Source of the DNA: Photobacterium aquae
GTDB taxonomy: Bacteria > Pseudomonadota > Gammaproteobacteria > Enterobacterales > Vibrionaceae
Assembly (NCBI RefSeq): GCF_001029445.1
Contig: NZ_LDOT01000013.1
Span: forward strand, 62,001 to 126,000
Direction: 5' to 3'
Length of the DNA: 64,000 nucleotides
A program made the translations under genes and the position numbers. The notes beneath the pieces were generated by a model. It saw nothing but the letters and a program-made list of their open reading frames with translations, made no database searches and was not told the DNA's origin. Below are positions 53,930-62,008 of this stretch, in pieces; position 1 is the first letter of the stretch; each line of letters opens with the position of its first letter.

Positions 53930-55417
53930 ATGAGTAAAAACACCATGAATACCCAACACAGTCCCCTCATTCCCCAGCAAATCATCGAGGATGTTTGCGA
54001 GTGGGCAATCATGCATGGCATCGCCTTTCGCAATGCTGATAATAGTGCCAGACACTGCCCGTTTAGCATTGCACCTATGGCAATGGAGCGCGAGGTATAC
54101 CGGCATCTGCTCAACGTTACCCCGCTGCTCACCAAGCTTATCCATGCCGTTTCCGAAGATCATGACTTTCTGCAAGCCTCGCTGAGCAGCATGGCCAATG
54201 CCGACCCGTTCTTTGGCAGCCTCATGGCACTTCACCAACAAGCTCATGGTACGACAAGCAACAGACTCAACCCTGCTCGCCAGCCACTACTGCTGATGCG
54301 AACTGATTTTATGGATGACAGATATCACGGGGCCAAGGTCATCGAATTCAACGGGATCGCCGCTGGCATGGGGCCATTCGGTCAACGAGCTGCCCAACTC
54401 CATAACTACGTGCAACAACAATGGCCGAATACCTATCAGCAATGGGTCGAAGAAGGTTCGGCGACCCCAGCGGATAATCATGGTATGGAACAACTGGCAC
54501 TGGCTATCACCACAGCCGCTCGCGCCATCAAAGCAGAGTTCAGCGGCGATGAGTACACCGAACAAAAACCGACATTCCTAATGGTGGTACAGAAAGACGA
54601 GGACAATGTATATGACCAGCACCTGCTTGAAGTTGAGCTTCAAAAGCATGGCATCAGAACAGTCCGGCGCACATTTGCCCAGCTCAGCACCCAGCTCTCT
54701 AGTGGCAACAACCAGCGCCTACTGCTTGAAAACATCGGGGCGATAGACGTCGTCTACCTTCGGGCCGGCTATCAACATTCCGATTACTGCGCCCCCGAGC
54801 TAGACGAGTCGGTTTGCTGCCAGGCCCTAAGCCAAACCCGCCTGCGCATTGAACAGCATCGCGTGGCGGTGAATGCCACATTCAGCCAACAACTGGCAAC
54901 CAGCAAATCAATGCAAATGCTGCTGACGATGATGCCTGCCAAAGAATACGCCCGCTGGGGGCTGAATCTGGATGAAGCGCAGTTGATCAAGAGTGTTCTG
55001 GCCGAAATGAAACCCGTCAGCACCAAGACTATCGAGTGGTTCAAAACCGAAGCCAAACAGGATGAATGGGTATTGAAAAACCAAGGAGAGGGAGGCGGCC
55101 ATTGTATTTTTGGTGCCGCAATCAACGACAAACTCAATACCCTTTTGCCTCAGGAATATGACGCGTGGGCACTAATGCAGCGATTATACCCCCACGAACG
55201 TGAAACACCGACCGTTGCCGTCCGCGACAGCCAGCAGACTCTGGTCAAGGATTTGGTCAGCGAAATTGGTTTGTTCACCGCCTATTTCAATGGTGAACCC
55301 GTGACGGAATTTGAAGGGTATGCCGGTTACCTTATCCGCAGTAAACCTGCTAGCGAAAACGAAGGGGGGATCCATAGCGGCAAGGGCATTTTGGATTCAC
55401 TAACGCTGGTCGATTAA
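53930..55417 (+). CDS. Eukaryotic-type glutathione synthetase
   Basis: A 495-residue protein with the layout of the eukaryotic enzyme (human GSS, 474 aa) and not of bacterial GshB (about 315 aa). Matching segments in order: MRTDFMDDRYHG and KVIEFNGIAAGMG (substrate part), KHGIRTVRRTFAQLS, IDVVYLRAGYQ, VLKNQGEGGGHCIFG (the glycine-rich ATP loop of the family, compare KPQREGGGNNLYG), SEIGLFTAYF, and GGIHSGKGILDS at the C terminus. It adds Gly to gamma-Glu-Cys; a different amino acid is also possible, as in homoglutathione enzymes. It closes the sigZ-associated operon, 61 bp after the MdlB-like gene. The Shine-Dalgarno is weak and ATG 53945 is an alternative. Its rarity in gammaproteobacteria suggests horizontal transfer. 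Confidence 0.88.
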   Translation: MSKNTMNTQHSPLIPQQIIEDVCEWAIMHGIAFRNADNSARHCPFSIAPMAMEREVYRHLLNVTPLLTKLIHAVSEDHDFLQASLSSMANADPFFGSLMALHQQAHGTTSNRLNPARQPLLLMRTDFMDDRYHGAKVIEFNGIAAGMGPFGQRAAQLHNYVQQQWPNTYQQWVEEGSATPADNHGMEQLALAITTAARAIKAEFSGDEYTEQKPTFLMVVQKDEDNVYDQHLLEVELQKHGIRTVRRTFAQLSTQLSSGNNQRLLLENIGAIDVVYLRAGYQHSDYCAPELDESVCCQALSQTRLRIEQHRVAVNATFSQQLATSKSMQMLLTMMPAKEYARWGLNLDEAQLIKSVLAEMKPVSTKTIEWFKTEAKQDEWVLKNQGEGGGHCIFGAAINDKLNTLLPQEYDAWALMQRLYPHERETPTVAVRDSQQTLVKDLVSEIGLFTAYFNGEPVTEFEGYAGYLIRSKPASENEGGIHSGKGILDSLTLVD

Positions 55418-55425
55418 CATACTAT

Positions 55426-55457
55426 CCCCTAAGTGCCGCTCCATTGGCACTCGGGGG
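55426..55457 (+). terminator. Hairpin ending the glutathione operon
   Basis: CCCC and AGTGCC pair with GGCACT and GGGG (about 10 bp, one small bulge). A second hairpin, GGCGAACGG/CCGTTCGCC at 55472-55498, follows and may serve the convergent chemoreceptor gene. Confidence 0.65.
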
Positions 55458-55506
55458 ATAATTATAAACTCGGCGAACGGAAAAATATCCCGTTCGCCCC
55501 GAGCGA

Positions 55507-57147
55507 CTACACTCGGAAAAATGCCACTTCCTGCTTCAACTGCGATGATAGCTCACTCAGTTTCTGGCCGGCTGTTTCATTATTCGTCATAGAACGAATC
55601 GAATCTGATGACATATCCGAAATTTGGTTCATTGCCGAGACCAGCTCGCTCACCACAACGACTTGTTCATTGGTTGCCGTAACAATATCGCGAACCCGAC
55701 TCAACGTATCCTCAGCCTGCTGTTCGATACTAACCAGCAAATCACGCGCATCAGATGTTTTTTGCTGGCACTCTTCAACTTGTGGCTGGGTATCGGCCAT
55801 CGCCGTCACACTAACGACCGTTTGTGCCTGCACCTCTTTTAGCATCGTGGCAATCTGCGTTGTTGCCTCTCGGGTACGCTGAGCCAAATTCCGAACCTCA
55901 TCGGCAACGACAGCAAAACCACGCCCGGAGGTACCCGCTCGCGCCGCTTCAATTGCAGCGTTCAACGCCAACAGGTTAGTCTGCTCAGAAATATCGCTGA
56001 TCATATTAACGATTCCACCAATATCTTTGGTTTTGGCTTCTAGCTCTTTTACTTGCAGTAGCGTACTGTTCACCGCATCAGTCACAATCGTCATTTGCTG
56101 TGCAACGGAAACAACCAGCTCGCGCCCTTGCTGGGCGTTTTCGGTCGTTGCCACTGAATTCTGCTCAGACTGATTAACAATATCTGCAATCTGGTCAATA
56201 CTCTGGTGCATATTGTCCAGCTTGCCGACCATCTCCTGAGTCATAGCGGCTTGTTGTTGAGCTGAGTTCAATACATTACTCGTACCGACTGACACCTCTT
56301 CAACTTGCTCCGACAATTGTTCTGATGCCAAACCTATATTTCGTACGGTCTGTACCAACTTTTCAGACATAGCTGACAGCGAATCAAAAATACTCCCTTT
56401 TTCACGCTGGCCATAATGTTCTGTCAAATTACCACTCGCCATAACTTTAAGGGCATGCTGGGCTTCATAAGGCTCGCCGCCCAATGAACGACGGAAACTA
56501 CGTTCAATAGCAACACCGACAATCACGGAGATCACCAAGGCAATCGCACTCAAACTCAACATCAAATTTTGGAAGCCGCCAGCGACAGCTCGGGCATCTG
56601 GCGTCATTTTCTGGTTCAAGGATTCTTGGTAATTAATAAATCGGTTTACCGCATCCAACCAATCAATAAAGGCTGGGCGGGCTTGATCCAAAACTTCAGC
56701 AGTAACAGCCTTACCTTGCTTTTTATCCGCGATAATCTTGTTGATGATAGGCAGCGTCTGTTTTTTAATGCGCTCAATATCACGAAGAATTGTCTGCTCT
56801 TCTGCAGTAAACACGACATTATTAGCAATCATCGTGTTCATCTTTCGCTCTGAGTCATTATAAAATTGCTCAAGCCTTGCAATTTCATTGGTTAGCGAAT
56901 CAATCTCCTGACTATTTCGAGCCAAGGCAACGTCGCGAATCGCAATCGCCCTATCATGGACACTGCCTCGATAATCGATTGCATAACGCTGTTTCACTGA
57001 ATTCACATCGGTGATTTCAGACAAGGTATGATCCACGAAATTCACTTTTTGAATACCTAGCGTAGTTAACAGCATCATCAATGACACCAATACGCCAAAA
57101 CCGACCGCAAGCCGTGTTTTTACTTTCAATTTTGAGAAATTATTCAT
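55507..57147 (-). CDS. Methyl-accepting chemotaxis protein
   Basis: A 546-residue receptor. TM1 is about 12-30 ([17 protein letters not shown]) and TM2 about 190-210. The periplasmic part between them resembles a four-helix-bundle sensor ([22 protein letters not shown]). A HAMP-like stretch ([22 protein letters not shown]) precedes the signalling hairpin, whose tip reads [35 protein letters not shown] split over the usual positions. There is no C-terminal NWETF-type pentapeptide, so it depends on other means for CheR/CheB. The ligand is unknown. The 5' leader contains an unusual hairpin, listed separately. Confidence 0.92.
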   Translation of the reverse strand: MNNFSKLKVKTRLAVGFGVLVSLMMLLTTLGIQKVNFVDHTLSEITDVNSVKQRYAIDYRGSVHDRAIAIRDVALARNSQEIDSLTNEIARLEQFYNDSERKMNTMIANNVVFTAEEQTILRDIERIKKQTLPIINKIIADKKQGKAVTAEVLDQARPAFIDWLDAVNRFINYQESLNQKMTPDARAVAGGFQNLMLSLSAIALVISVIVGVAIERSFRRSLGGEPYEAQHALKVMASGNLTEHYGQREKGSIFDSLSAMSEKLVQTVRNIGLASEQLSEQVEEVSVGTSNVLNSAQQQAAMTQEMVGKLDNMHQSIDQIADIVNQSEQNSVATTENAQQGRELVVSVAQQMTIVTDAVNSTLLQVKELEAKTKDIGGIVNMISDISEQTNLLALNAAIEAARAGTSGRGFAVVADEVRNLAQRTREATTQIATMLKEVQAQTVVSVTAMADTQPQVEECQQKTSDARDLLVSIEQQAEDTLSRVRDIVTATNEQVVVVSELVSAMNQISDMSSDSIRSMTNNETAGQKLSELSSQLKQEVAFFRV

Positions 57148-57164
57148 ATCTTTCTTATAATAAA

Positions 57165-57196
57165 CAGAAATACCCCCTCCTTTGTTGGTATTTCTG
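57165..57196 (-). promoter_or_regulatory. Leader hairpin of the chemoreceptor gene with Shine-Dalgarno in its loop
   Basis: On the mRNA, CAGAAATACC pairs perfectly with GGTATTTCTG (10 bp) around a 12-nt loop that contains AAAGGAGGG. The hairpin ends 17 nt before the ATG, and a weaker AAGAAAG lies between. It could control ribosome access. Confidence 0.5.
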
Positions 57197-57660
57197 CGCC
57201 TTTTTATTCATAGGCTACAAAAGGGATATCATCTGGCCGCTGCACGGCACCCGCTGATACCTGCTAATTTGCTCATCTAGAATGTCATTTCTACGACAAC
57301 CTGACGAACTCACCAAAAGTGCGTGTATACTTTCAGTACAATTATTATACCTGACAATAACATTGAGTAAATCACAAGCGACTGCTATTCATATAAAAAG
57401 TGGTATAAAAAGCAACAAGATAACCCCAACCGCCATATGCAACAAAATACAATTAAACAGCGTGTTTATTATGAATAATTCGATACCAATCTCATTTCAC
57501 GCAATGCTATGGTCGTTTTTATGATGCTATGTAACATTTACATCGATTAAAGTATTAAAATAATAATGAAAATTTATGGAATTAAATAAGCACCAAGTGA
57601 ATTTAGTAAAATAAAGCAACGCAATATAAATCACATTGCTTTATTTAAATCACACAAAAA
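57197..57660. other. AT-rich intergenic region between MFS and chemoreceptor genes
   Basis: About 460 bp, strongly AT-rich. No ORF with a ribosome binding site is convincing; the open frame 57282-57524 has no family features. A weak hairpin, AAAGCAA...TTGCTTT (57613-57642), may end the MFS transcript. Confidence 0.5.
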
Positions 57661-58850
57661 CTAAGCCAACTCCTCAACCGTACTATCACGGTTAAGCATC
57701 AAGTAAACTAAAGCAATCACCAAGAATAATAACAACACGCTATACACCCATATACCAATTTCAGCATACAGCCCGGCTCCCATAAGAGGCCCAATAATAA
57801 AACCCAGTGACATAGCAGCCTGCAACGTTGCTGTGACTTGCCCTTGGAGCTGAGATGGAAATGCCAAAGACGCTTTACTGATAACCCCTGGATAAGCAAA
57901 TCCAAGTCCTACACCTAAAATTGCGAATGCCATCATTACGCTCACAAGATTCGTGGCAAAAAAGAAAATCGCCAAAGCCAGCAATAGTGCTGATAAACCA
58001 ACCGCAATCATCTGGCTTCCTGTAAATCTCCATTTCTGAATTACCCCTCCCTGACACACAACCGAGGTAACCGCACTAATCATGAAGGCAATACCCACCC
58101 ACTGCGCCGTTTTTACCGCATCGAAAGAAAGCAAATCTTGTAGCGAAAAAGCAATTGTCTGCTGAATTGCTGAAAAAATAGCATATATCACCACCATCAA
58201 TACGATAAATGGCCGCATTCGAACATCGTTAAAACGGAGGGTATCCCGATTTCCCGACTGATTTGGCTGAAACTTCACATCTACAATTCGGCCTACTGCG
58301 AAAGGTAATGGCAACAGCATGATCAAGGCGCTAAAAACGATCGGAACCAATATCCCCGCAGAGACCATTGCACTCCCTACCGCAGGGCCAATAATCATCC
58401 CCAAACCAAACATCATACCGATCATCGCCAACTTTGCCGGCCGTTCTTCTGCCGTCGTCTGGGAGATCAAATGCGTTTGCGCGGCAGGCATTATCGCGGC
58501 AGAGAAAAAAGCAAACAGGCAACGTGTTAATACCAATAACATAAAAACAGCGATGACCGGCATTGTTGAGCCTGTTGCCAGCCATAATACAAAGGCAAAG
58601 GCCATATTGAAGATTGCATAGCCCGCCACACCGAGAATCAATGACTGCTTACTCCCCGTCTTATCGACTCGCCGCCCCCACAGGGGGGATGCAACAAAAG
58701 ACACAAAAGCAGCAGCGCTGATCACCATCCCTGCCTGCCATTCTGCCATCATCAGTTCGCGAGCCAATGCCGGAAAATAGCAAAAACAATAGATTGCCCA
58801 GCACCCACCATCAATATGAAAAAATAGATAAAACTACATTGATTAAACAT
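57661..58850 (-). pseudogene. MFS transporter with a single-base frameshift near the N terminus
   Basis: The continuous frame (57661-58767) gives 368 residues that begin abruptly at PALARELMMAEWQAG and lack TM1. In the adjacent frame, ATG 58850, behind AGGGTTAGG, reads MFNQCSFIYFFILMVGAGQ and on to FAIF, a perfect first TM helix, then shifts at 58774-58777. One extra A (T on the coding strand) in that run of four would join the two into one 396-residue protein. So the gene is either broken by a deletion or affected by a sequencing error. The remainder is a normal 12-TM major facilitator (WGRRVDKTGSKQS, GLGMIIGPAVGSAM). A Fur-like box 214 bp upstream suggests iron control, and this subgroup includes siderophore exporters. 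Confidence 0.8.
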
Positions 58851-58995
58851 ATACCTAACCCTGATTACCCAATAGTCCTAACCGCACCAGTTTTCTGGTT
58901 CGGATATTCTCAAAATATTGAGATATTTCACTTTCAGCGCCATGTAAGTTTCATTGACAAAGAAAGCCAATATCATCACTTGCAGGTAATGCTTC

Positions 58996-59025
58996 TCAGG
59001 TAGGTCCAATAGCAACAATATCCAT
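58996..59025 (-). CDS. Possible 9-codon leader peptide or start of a decayed gene upstream of the MFS gene
   Basis: ATG 59025 has GAGG 8 nt upstream and reads MDIVAIGPT before TGA. The same frame continues with two stops (ALPASDDIGFLCQ, then NLHGAESEISQYFENI) to just before the MFS start. This looks either like a leader peptide or a degraded small gene. Similarity to a known protein was not recognised. Confidence 0.3.
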   Translation of the reverse strand: MDIVAIGPT

Positions 59026-59063
59026 ATAAAACCTCATTCCTACTACATCAGACACAGATTTTA

Positions 59064-59082
59064 AATGAAAATAATTATTATT
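59064..59082. promoter_or_regulatory. Candidate Fur box upstream of the MFS gene
   Basis: AATGAAAATAATTATTATT matches the 19-bp Fur consensus AATGATAATCATTATCATT at 16 positions. The next gene on the minus strand is the MFS exporter. Confidence 0.55.
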
Positions 59083-59259
59083 TGTATAATAAATAAGATC
59101 GCACGAGCCAATCACTCATGGTTCAATCTACAAATGGGATATCTATCTAAATTAATCTGTTACCTTGAACGTAAATTTCAAAGATAAAAAACCGGTAGAA
59201 AATACCAATCACGGTAGCCATTGGTCATAAATAACGTAGGAAAAGTTTTGATGATAAGG

Positions 59260-59336
59260 TGGTAGCAATGTGCTACGGCTTCGCCCAAATAAAATGCAAT
59301 AGGGTGAACCCTGTCTAGGGCTCTGCACCCTATCCC
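59260..59336. other. Structured intergenic stretch with consecutive hairpins
   Basis: GTAGCA-ATG-TGCTAC (59262-59276) is followed by a nested structure in which ATAGGGTG (59299-59306) pairs with CACCCTAT (59326-59333) and encloses CCCT-GTCT-AGGG. On the minus strand the second hairpin is followed by a T-rich stretch. It could be a small RNA end, an attenuator or a repeat remnant. Confidence 0.4.
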
Positions 59337-59357
59337 ATTGTCACAAATTTTAGATGT

Positions 59358-59387
59358 AAAAAAGCCGACAATTAAGTCGGCTTTTTT
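59358..59387. terminator. Terminator after tRNA-Ser
   Basis: AAAAAAGCCGAC pairs perfectly with GTCGGCTTTTTT. Six T residues follow the stem on each strand, fitting the end of the minus-strand tRNA transcript. Confidence 0.9.
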
Positions 59388-59392
59388 GAAAG

Positions 59393-59483
59393 TGGCGGAG
59401 GGATAGGGATTTGAACCCTAGATACGCTATAAACGTATGCCGGTTTTCAAGACCGGTGCTTTCAACCACTCAGCCATCCCTCC
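59393..59483 (-). tRNA. tRNA-Ser (anticodon TGA)
   Basis: A 91-nt tRNA with encoded CCA. The acceptor GGAGGGA pairs with TCCCTCC; the anticodon stem CCGGT/ACCGG encloses CTTGAAA with anticodon TGA, reading UCN serine codons. A long variable arm (CATACGTTTATAGCGTATC) and the T loop GGTTCAAATCC are typical of tRNA-Ser. A terminator follows directly. Confidence 0.97.
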
Positions 59484-59799
59484 GTAAGTGCGACATATGT
59501 TAGTCATTCTGATTGACGCTGTAAAGCATTAAATGATGACAACCACCCAAGCGAATACTTTATAATCAACCGGTTAAATGTTGGTTGTTTTTACCACACA
59601 CCTTTACATCATTCACTGTTACCGACATGATAAAAACAACATAAATTGCCAAGGAGTGTGCCAAGCGTGCATAGGTTTTGGCTATTTCACTAATAGCTAC
59701 AGCCCACTTTTGCTTACCTATCCTTCATCGTAATCTACTCCCAACGAAACAGTGAAGATTTCACTAACAGTATTACGTGAAGCCTATGAGGTAGGAATT
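59484..59799. other. Intergenic region between tRNA-Ser and dps
   Basis: About 316 bp containing the divergent promoters of the tRNA and dps. No other gene is apparent; no convincing OxyR or Fur site was found by eye. Confidence 0.5.
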
Positions 59800-60270
59800 A
59801 TGGAAAAGAATCTGATCGGCCTTGATAAAGACCAAACTATCGTACTCTCTGAAGCACTTAACAAATTGCTGGCTGACTACCAACTTCTATATATGAATGT
59901 CCGTGGTTATCACTGGAACATCAAGGGTCGTAACTTCTTTGAATTACACGCAAAATTTGAAGAAATGTACAACGATCTTATCTTGAAAGTTGATGAGCTG
60001 GCAGAACGTATTCTGACTTTGGGTTCCCGTCCTGTTCACGGTTACTCAAAATACCTAGCCCTAGCCGAAGTACCAGAAAAACTGGACGTCACCGATGGCA
60101 CAGAAGCCATACGTAACATACTGGACGCCTACAAAATCCTAATACTCAAACAGCGCCGTATTCTAGCAAGCGCCAGTGAGCTAGGTGACGAAGGTACGGT
60201 CGCGCTAATGAGTGACTACATCGGTCAGCAAGAAAAAGAAACTTGGATGCTGAACGCATACCTTCAGTAA
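59800..60270 (+). CDS. dps: Dps-family DNA-protection/ferritin-like protein
   Basis: A 156-residue protein. ATG 59800 has AGGAATT upstream; an upstream in-frame start at 59752 is not needed. Ferroxidase residues are visible: the His in RGYHWNIKGRNFFELHAKFEEMY, followed by Asp and Glu in LKVDELAERILTLG. Dps proteins form 12-subunit shells that store iron and protect DNA from oxidants; some, like this one, have no long basic N-terminal tail, so DNA binding may be weak. It is followed by a terminator. Confidence 0.92.
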   Translation: MEKNLIGLDKDQTIVLSEALNKLLADYQLLYMNVRGYHWNIKGRNFFELHAKFEEMYNDLILKVDELAERILTLGSRPVHGYSKYLALAEVPEKLDVTDGTEAIRNILDAYKILILKQRRILASASELGDEGTVALMSDYIGQQEKETWMLNAYLQ

Positions 60271-60296
60271 TCACCCATCCTAGTTTCCCCTCCCAC

Positions 60297-60320
60297 AACG
60301 CCTCGCTATGAGGCGTTTTG
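60297..60320 (+). terminator. Terminator after dps
   Basis: AACGCCTC pairs with GAGGCGTT around a 5-nt loop, followed by TTTT. Confidence 0.85.
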
Positions 60321-60577
60321 GGTATATTAGGTTCTAGTGTTCCTCATACCATACTGGCAATCTGTGGTTTCAATTTATCGCCTTATGACCATTTGCGCTT
60401 TTTTTCGCCTGAAACTTGTATAAAAATTGATTACTTGCACCACAATCAGCAAAGAATCTTGATCTACCCCAACATTCATGCCCCCGCAAACGTTATTACC
60501 CCCTAGCCAGCTCCTATCGGTTACTGGTAAAATCCGCAGCCAACAGAAATCCCAAATTACAGAAGAGAGTGATTCCT
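60321..60577. other. Intergenic region before the YebC-family gene
   Basis: About 257 bp. An open frame (60318-60506) is present but has no ribosome binding site or family features. The region presumably holds the promoter of the YebC-like gene. Confidence 0.5.
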
Positions 60578-61300
60578 ATGGGACGCAGTTTCGAAGTCCG
60601 TAAAGCCTCTATGGCAAAAACTCAGGGCGCAAAAATCAAAGTTTATTCAAAATACGGTAAAGAAATTTACGTAATTGCGAAAAACGGTGGTATCGACCCT
60701 GACAGCAACCTATCACTGAAGCGCATGATTGAAAAAGCGAAGAAAGATCAGGTTCCTAGCCACGTTATCGAAAAAGCAATCGACAAGGCGAAAGGCGGCG
60801 GCGGTGAAGATTTCGCAACTGCTCGCTACGAAGGTTTTGGCCCAGGCAACTGCATGGTGATCGTTGACTGTCTAACAGACAACAACAACCGTACATTCAT
60901 GGACGTACGCCAGTGCTTCGTGAAGAACGGTGCAAAAATCGGCTCTCCAGGTACATGTTCTCACATGTTCGAGCACCAAGCTGTATTCCAGTTCAACGGT
61001 GACGACGAAGAAGCTGTACTTGAAAATCTAATGATGGAAGATGCAGACGTGTCTGATATCGAGTGTGAAGATGGCGTAATCACAGTATTCGCTCCTCACA
61101 CTGAATTCTTCAAAGTGAAGAATGCACTGATGGCAACAATGCCTGACGTAACCATCGACGTAGAAGAAATTTCTTTCGTACCACAGACAATGACAGAGCT
61201 ATCTGGCGATGACGTTGCGAAGTTCGAGAAGTTCCTTGACGCGCTAAACGATTGTGATGACGTTCAGAACGTTTACCACAACGCAGAGATCGCTGAATAA
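60578..61300 (+). CDS. YebC/PmpR-family protein, YeeN-like
   Basis: A 240-residue protein; ATG 60578 follows GAGAGTG and starts MGRSFEVRK as in the family. Conserved segments: [42 protein letters not shown], and [15 protein letters not shown]. The sequence is closer to the YeeN subgroup than to canonical YebC, as recalled. YebC proteins were first described as transcriptional regulators; later work links several members to relief of ribosome stalling at proline stretches. It is monocistronic with a strong terminator. Codon use is typical of a well-expressed gene. Confidence 0.9.
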   Translation: MGRSFEVRKASMAKTQGAKIKVYSKYGKEIYVIAKNGGIDPDSNLSLKRMIEKAKKDQVPSHVIEKAIDKAKGGGGEDFATARYEGFGPGNCMVIVDCLTDNNNRTFMDVRQCFVKNGAKIGSPGTCSHMFEHQAVFQFNGDDEEAVLENLMMEDADVSDIECEDGVITVFAPHTEFFKVKNALMATMPDVTIDVEEISFVPQTMTELSGDDVAKFEKFLDALNDCDDVQNVYHNAEIAE

Positions 61301-61315
61301 TTTCAGCCCTCTCTT

Positions 61316-61345
61316 GAAAATCCCCGGTTCAGCCGGGGATTTTTG
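61316..61345 (+). terminator. Terminator after the YebC-family gene
   Basis: AAAATCCCCGG pairs with CCGGGGATTTT around a short loop, followed by a T run. Confidence 0.9.
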
Positions 61346-61500
61346 TATCTATCCCTCATCATATTAGCCTCTCCCCTCTTTTCTTAGCCATTATCCGGTT
61401 TGGCTACTGTTTATTAGAACATTATCACAACAGTCGCATATTAATTGAGATAAAATCAAAACGTTAGCAAAGAACTTTTCACGTCTGCTAAACGATAGGC

Positions 61501-61528
61501 AAAAAAAACCACCACAATAAGTGGTGGC
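61501..61528 (-). terminator. Minus-strand terminator after the small unknown gene
   Basis: CCACCAC pairs with GTGGTGG around a 5-nt loop; on the minus strand eight T residues follow. It lies about 120 bp beyond the stop of the gene at 61651-61875. Confidence 0.85.
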
Positions 61529-61650
61529 CAAAACAATAGCTAAAAGATACGATTAATTGCCTATTGAGCAACCCCTCTTTTATATAGCCTTATAGTCAAC
61601 AGGTAAAACAAATCTATTTGATGGTTACAATAAGATATTAAGCAATAGAT

Positions 61651-61875
61651 TTATAACTGATCGATATATCTCAACAGTTCGTTAGGCGAACATTGCTTCA
61701 ACGCAATTCTTCGCAACAAATCAGCACTTGCCTTGTCTCCACCGAGACAACGCTGGATTGACTCATTAATCATTTCTTCTTCAACGCCATCATAACAGAG
61801 TGCCTCAATCCACTTGTACTCAACAGAATCCAAATTCAATATTGTCTCGCGGCCAATGGTCATCCTTGCAACCAT
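61651..61875 (-). CDS. Small protein of unknown function
   Basis: A 74-residue protein. ATG 61875 has AGGAGG at ideal spacing; the frame is open 11 codons further without a ribosome binding site. It is acidic, without a signal or membrane segment (LDSVEYKWIEALCYDG, CLGGDKASADLLRRIAL). No family is recognised. It has its own terminator downstream, which supports expression. Confidence 0.7.
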   Translation of the reverse strand: MVARMTIGRETILNLDSVEYKWIEALCYDGVEEEMINESIQRCLGGDKASADLLRRIALKQCSPNELLRYIDQL

Positions 61876-62008
61876 AATTCCTCCTAAATAGCCGACAGGC
61901 AATAGCACATTACAAAATTATGGCGCCAAATAATATGCCCTCAAACACATATAATGAATGATTGTCAAACTGCGGGGCTCCCTACAGCCCCGCATCTCTA
62001 TACCAAGC

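Noticed and set aside
57282..57524. 80-codon + strand frame in the AT-rich gap
   Set aside because: No ribosome binding site, unlikely composition and no homology seen.
58770..58782. Programmed -1 frameshifting in the MFS gene
   Set aside because: No canonical slippery heptamer or downstream structure is present; a simple one-base deletion or sequencing error explains it better.
58767..59003. 78-codon + strand frame over the MFS start
   Set aside because: It is antisense to the missing first helix of the MFS gene and its leader.
60318..60506. 62-codon frame between dps and the YebC-family gene
   Set aside because: It begins inside the dps terminator and has no ribosome binding site.
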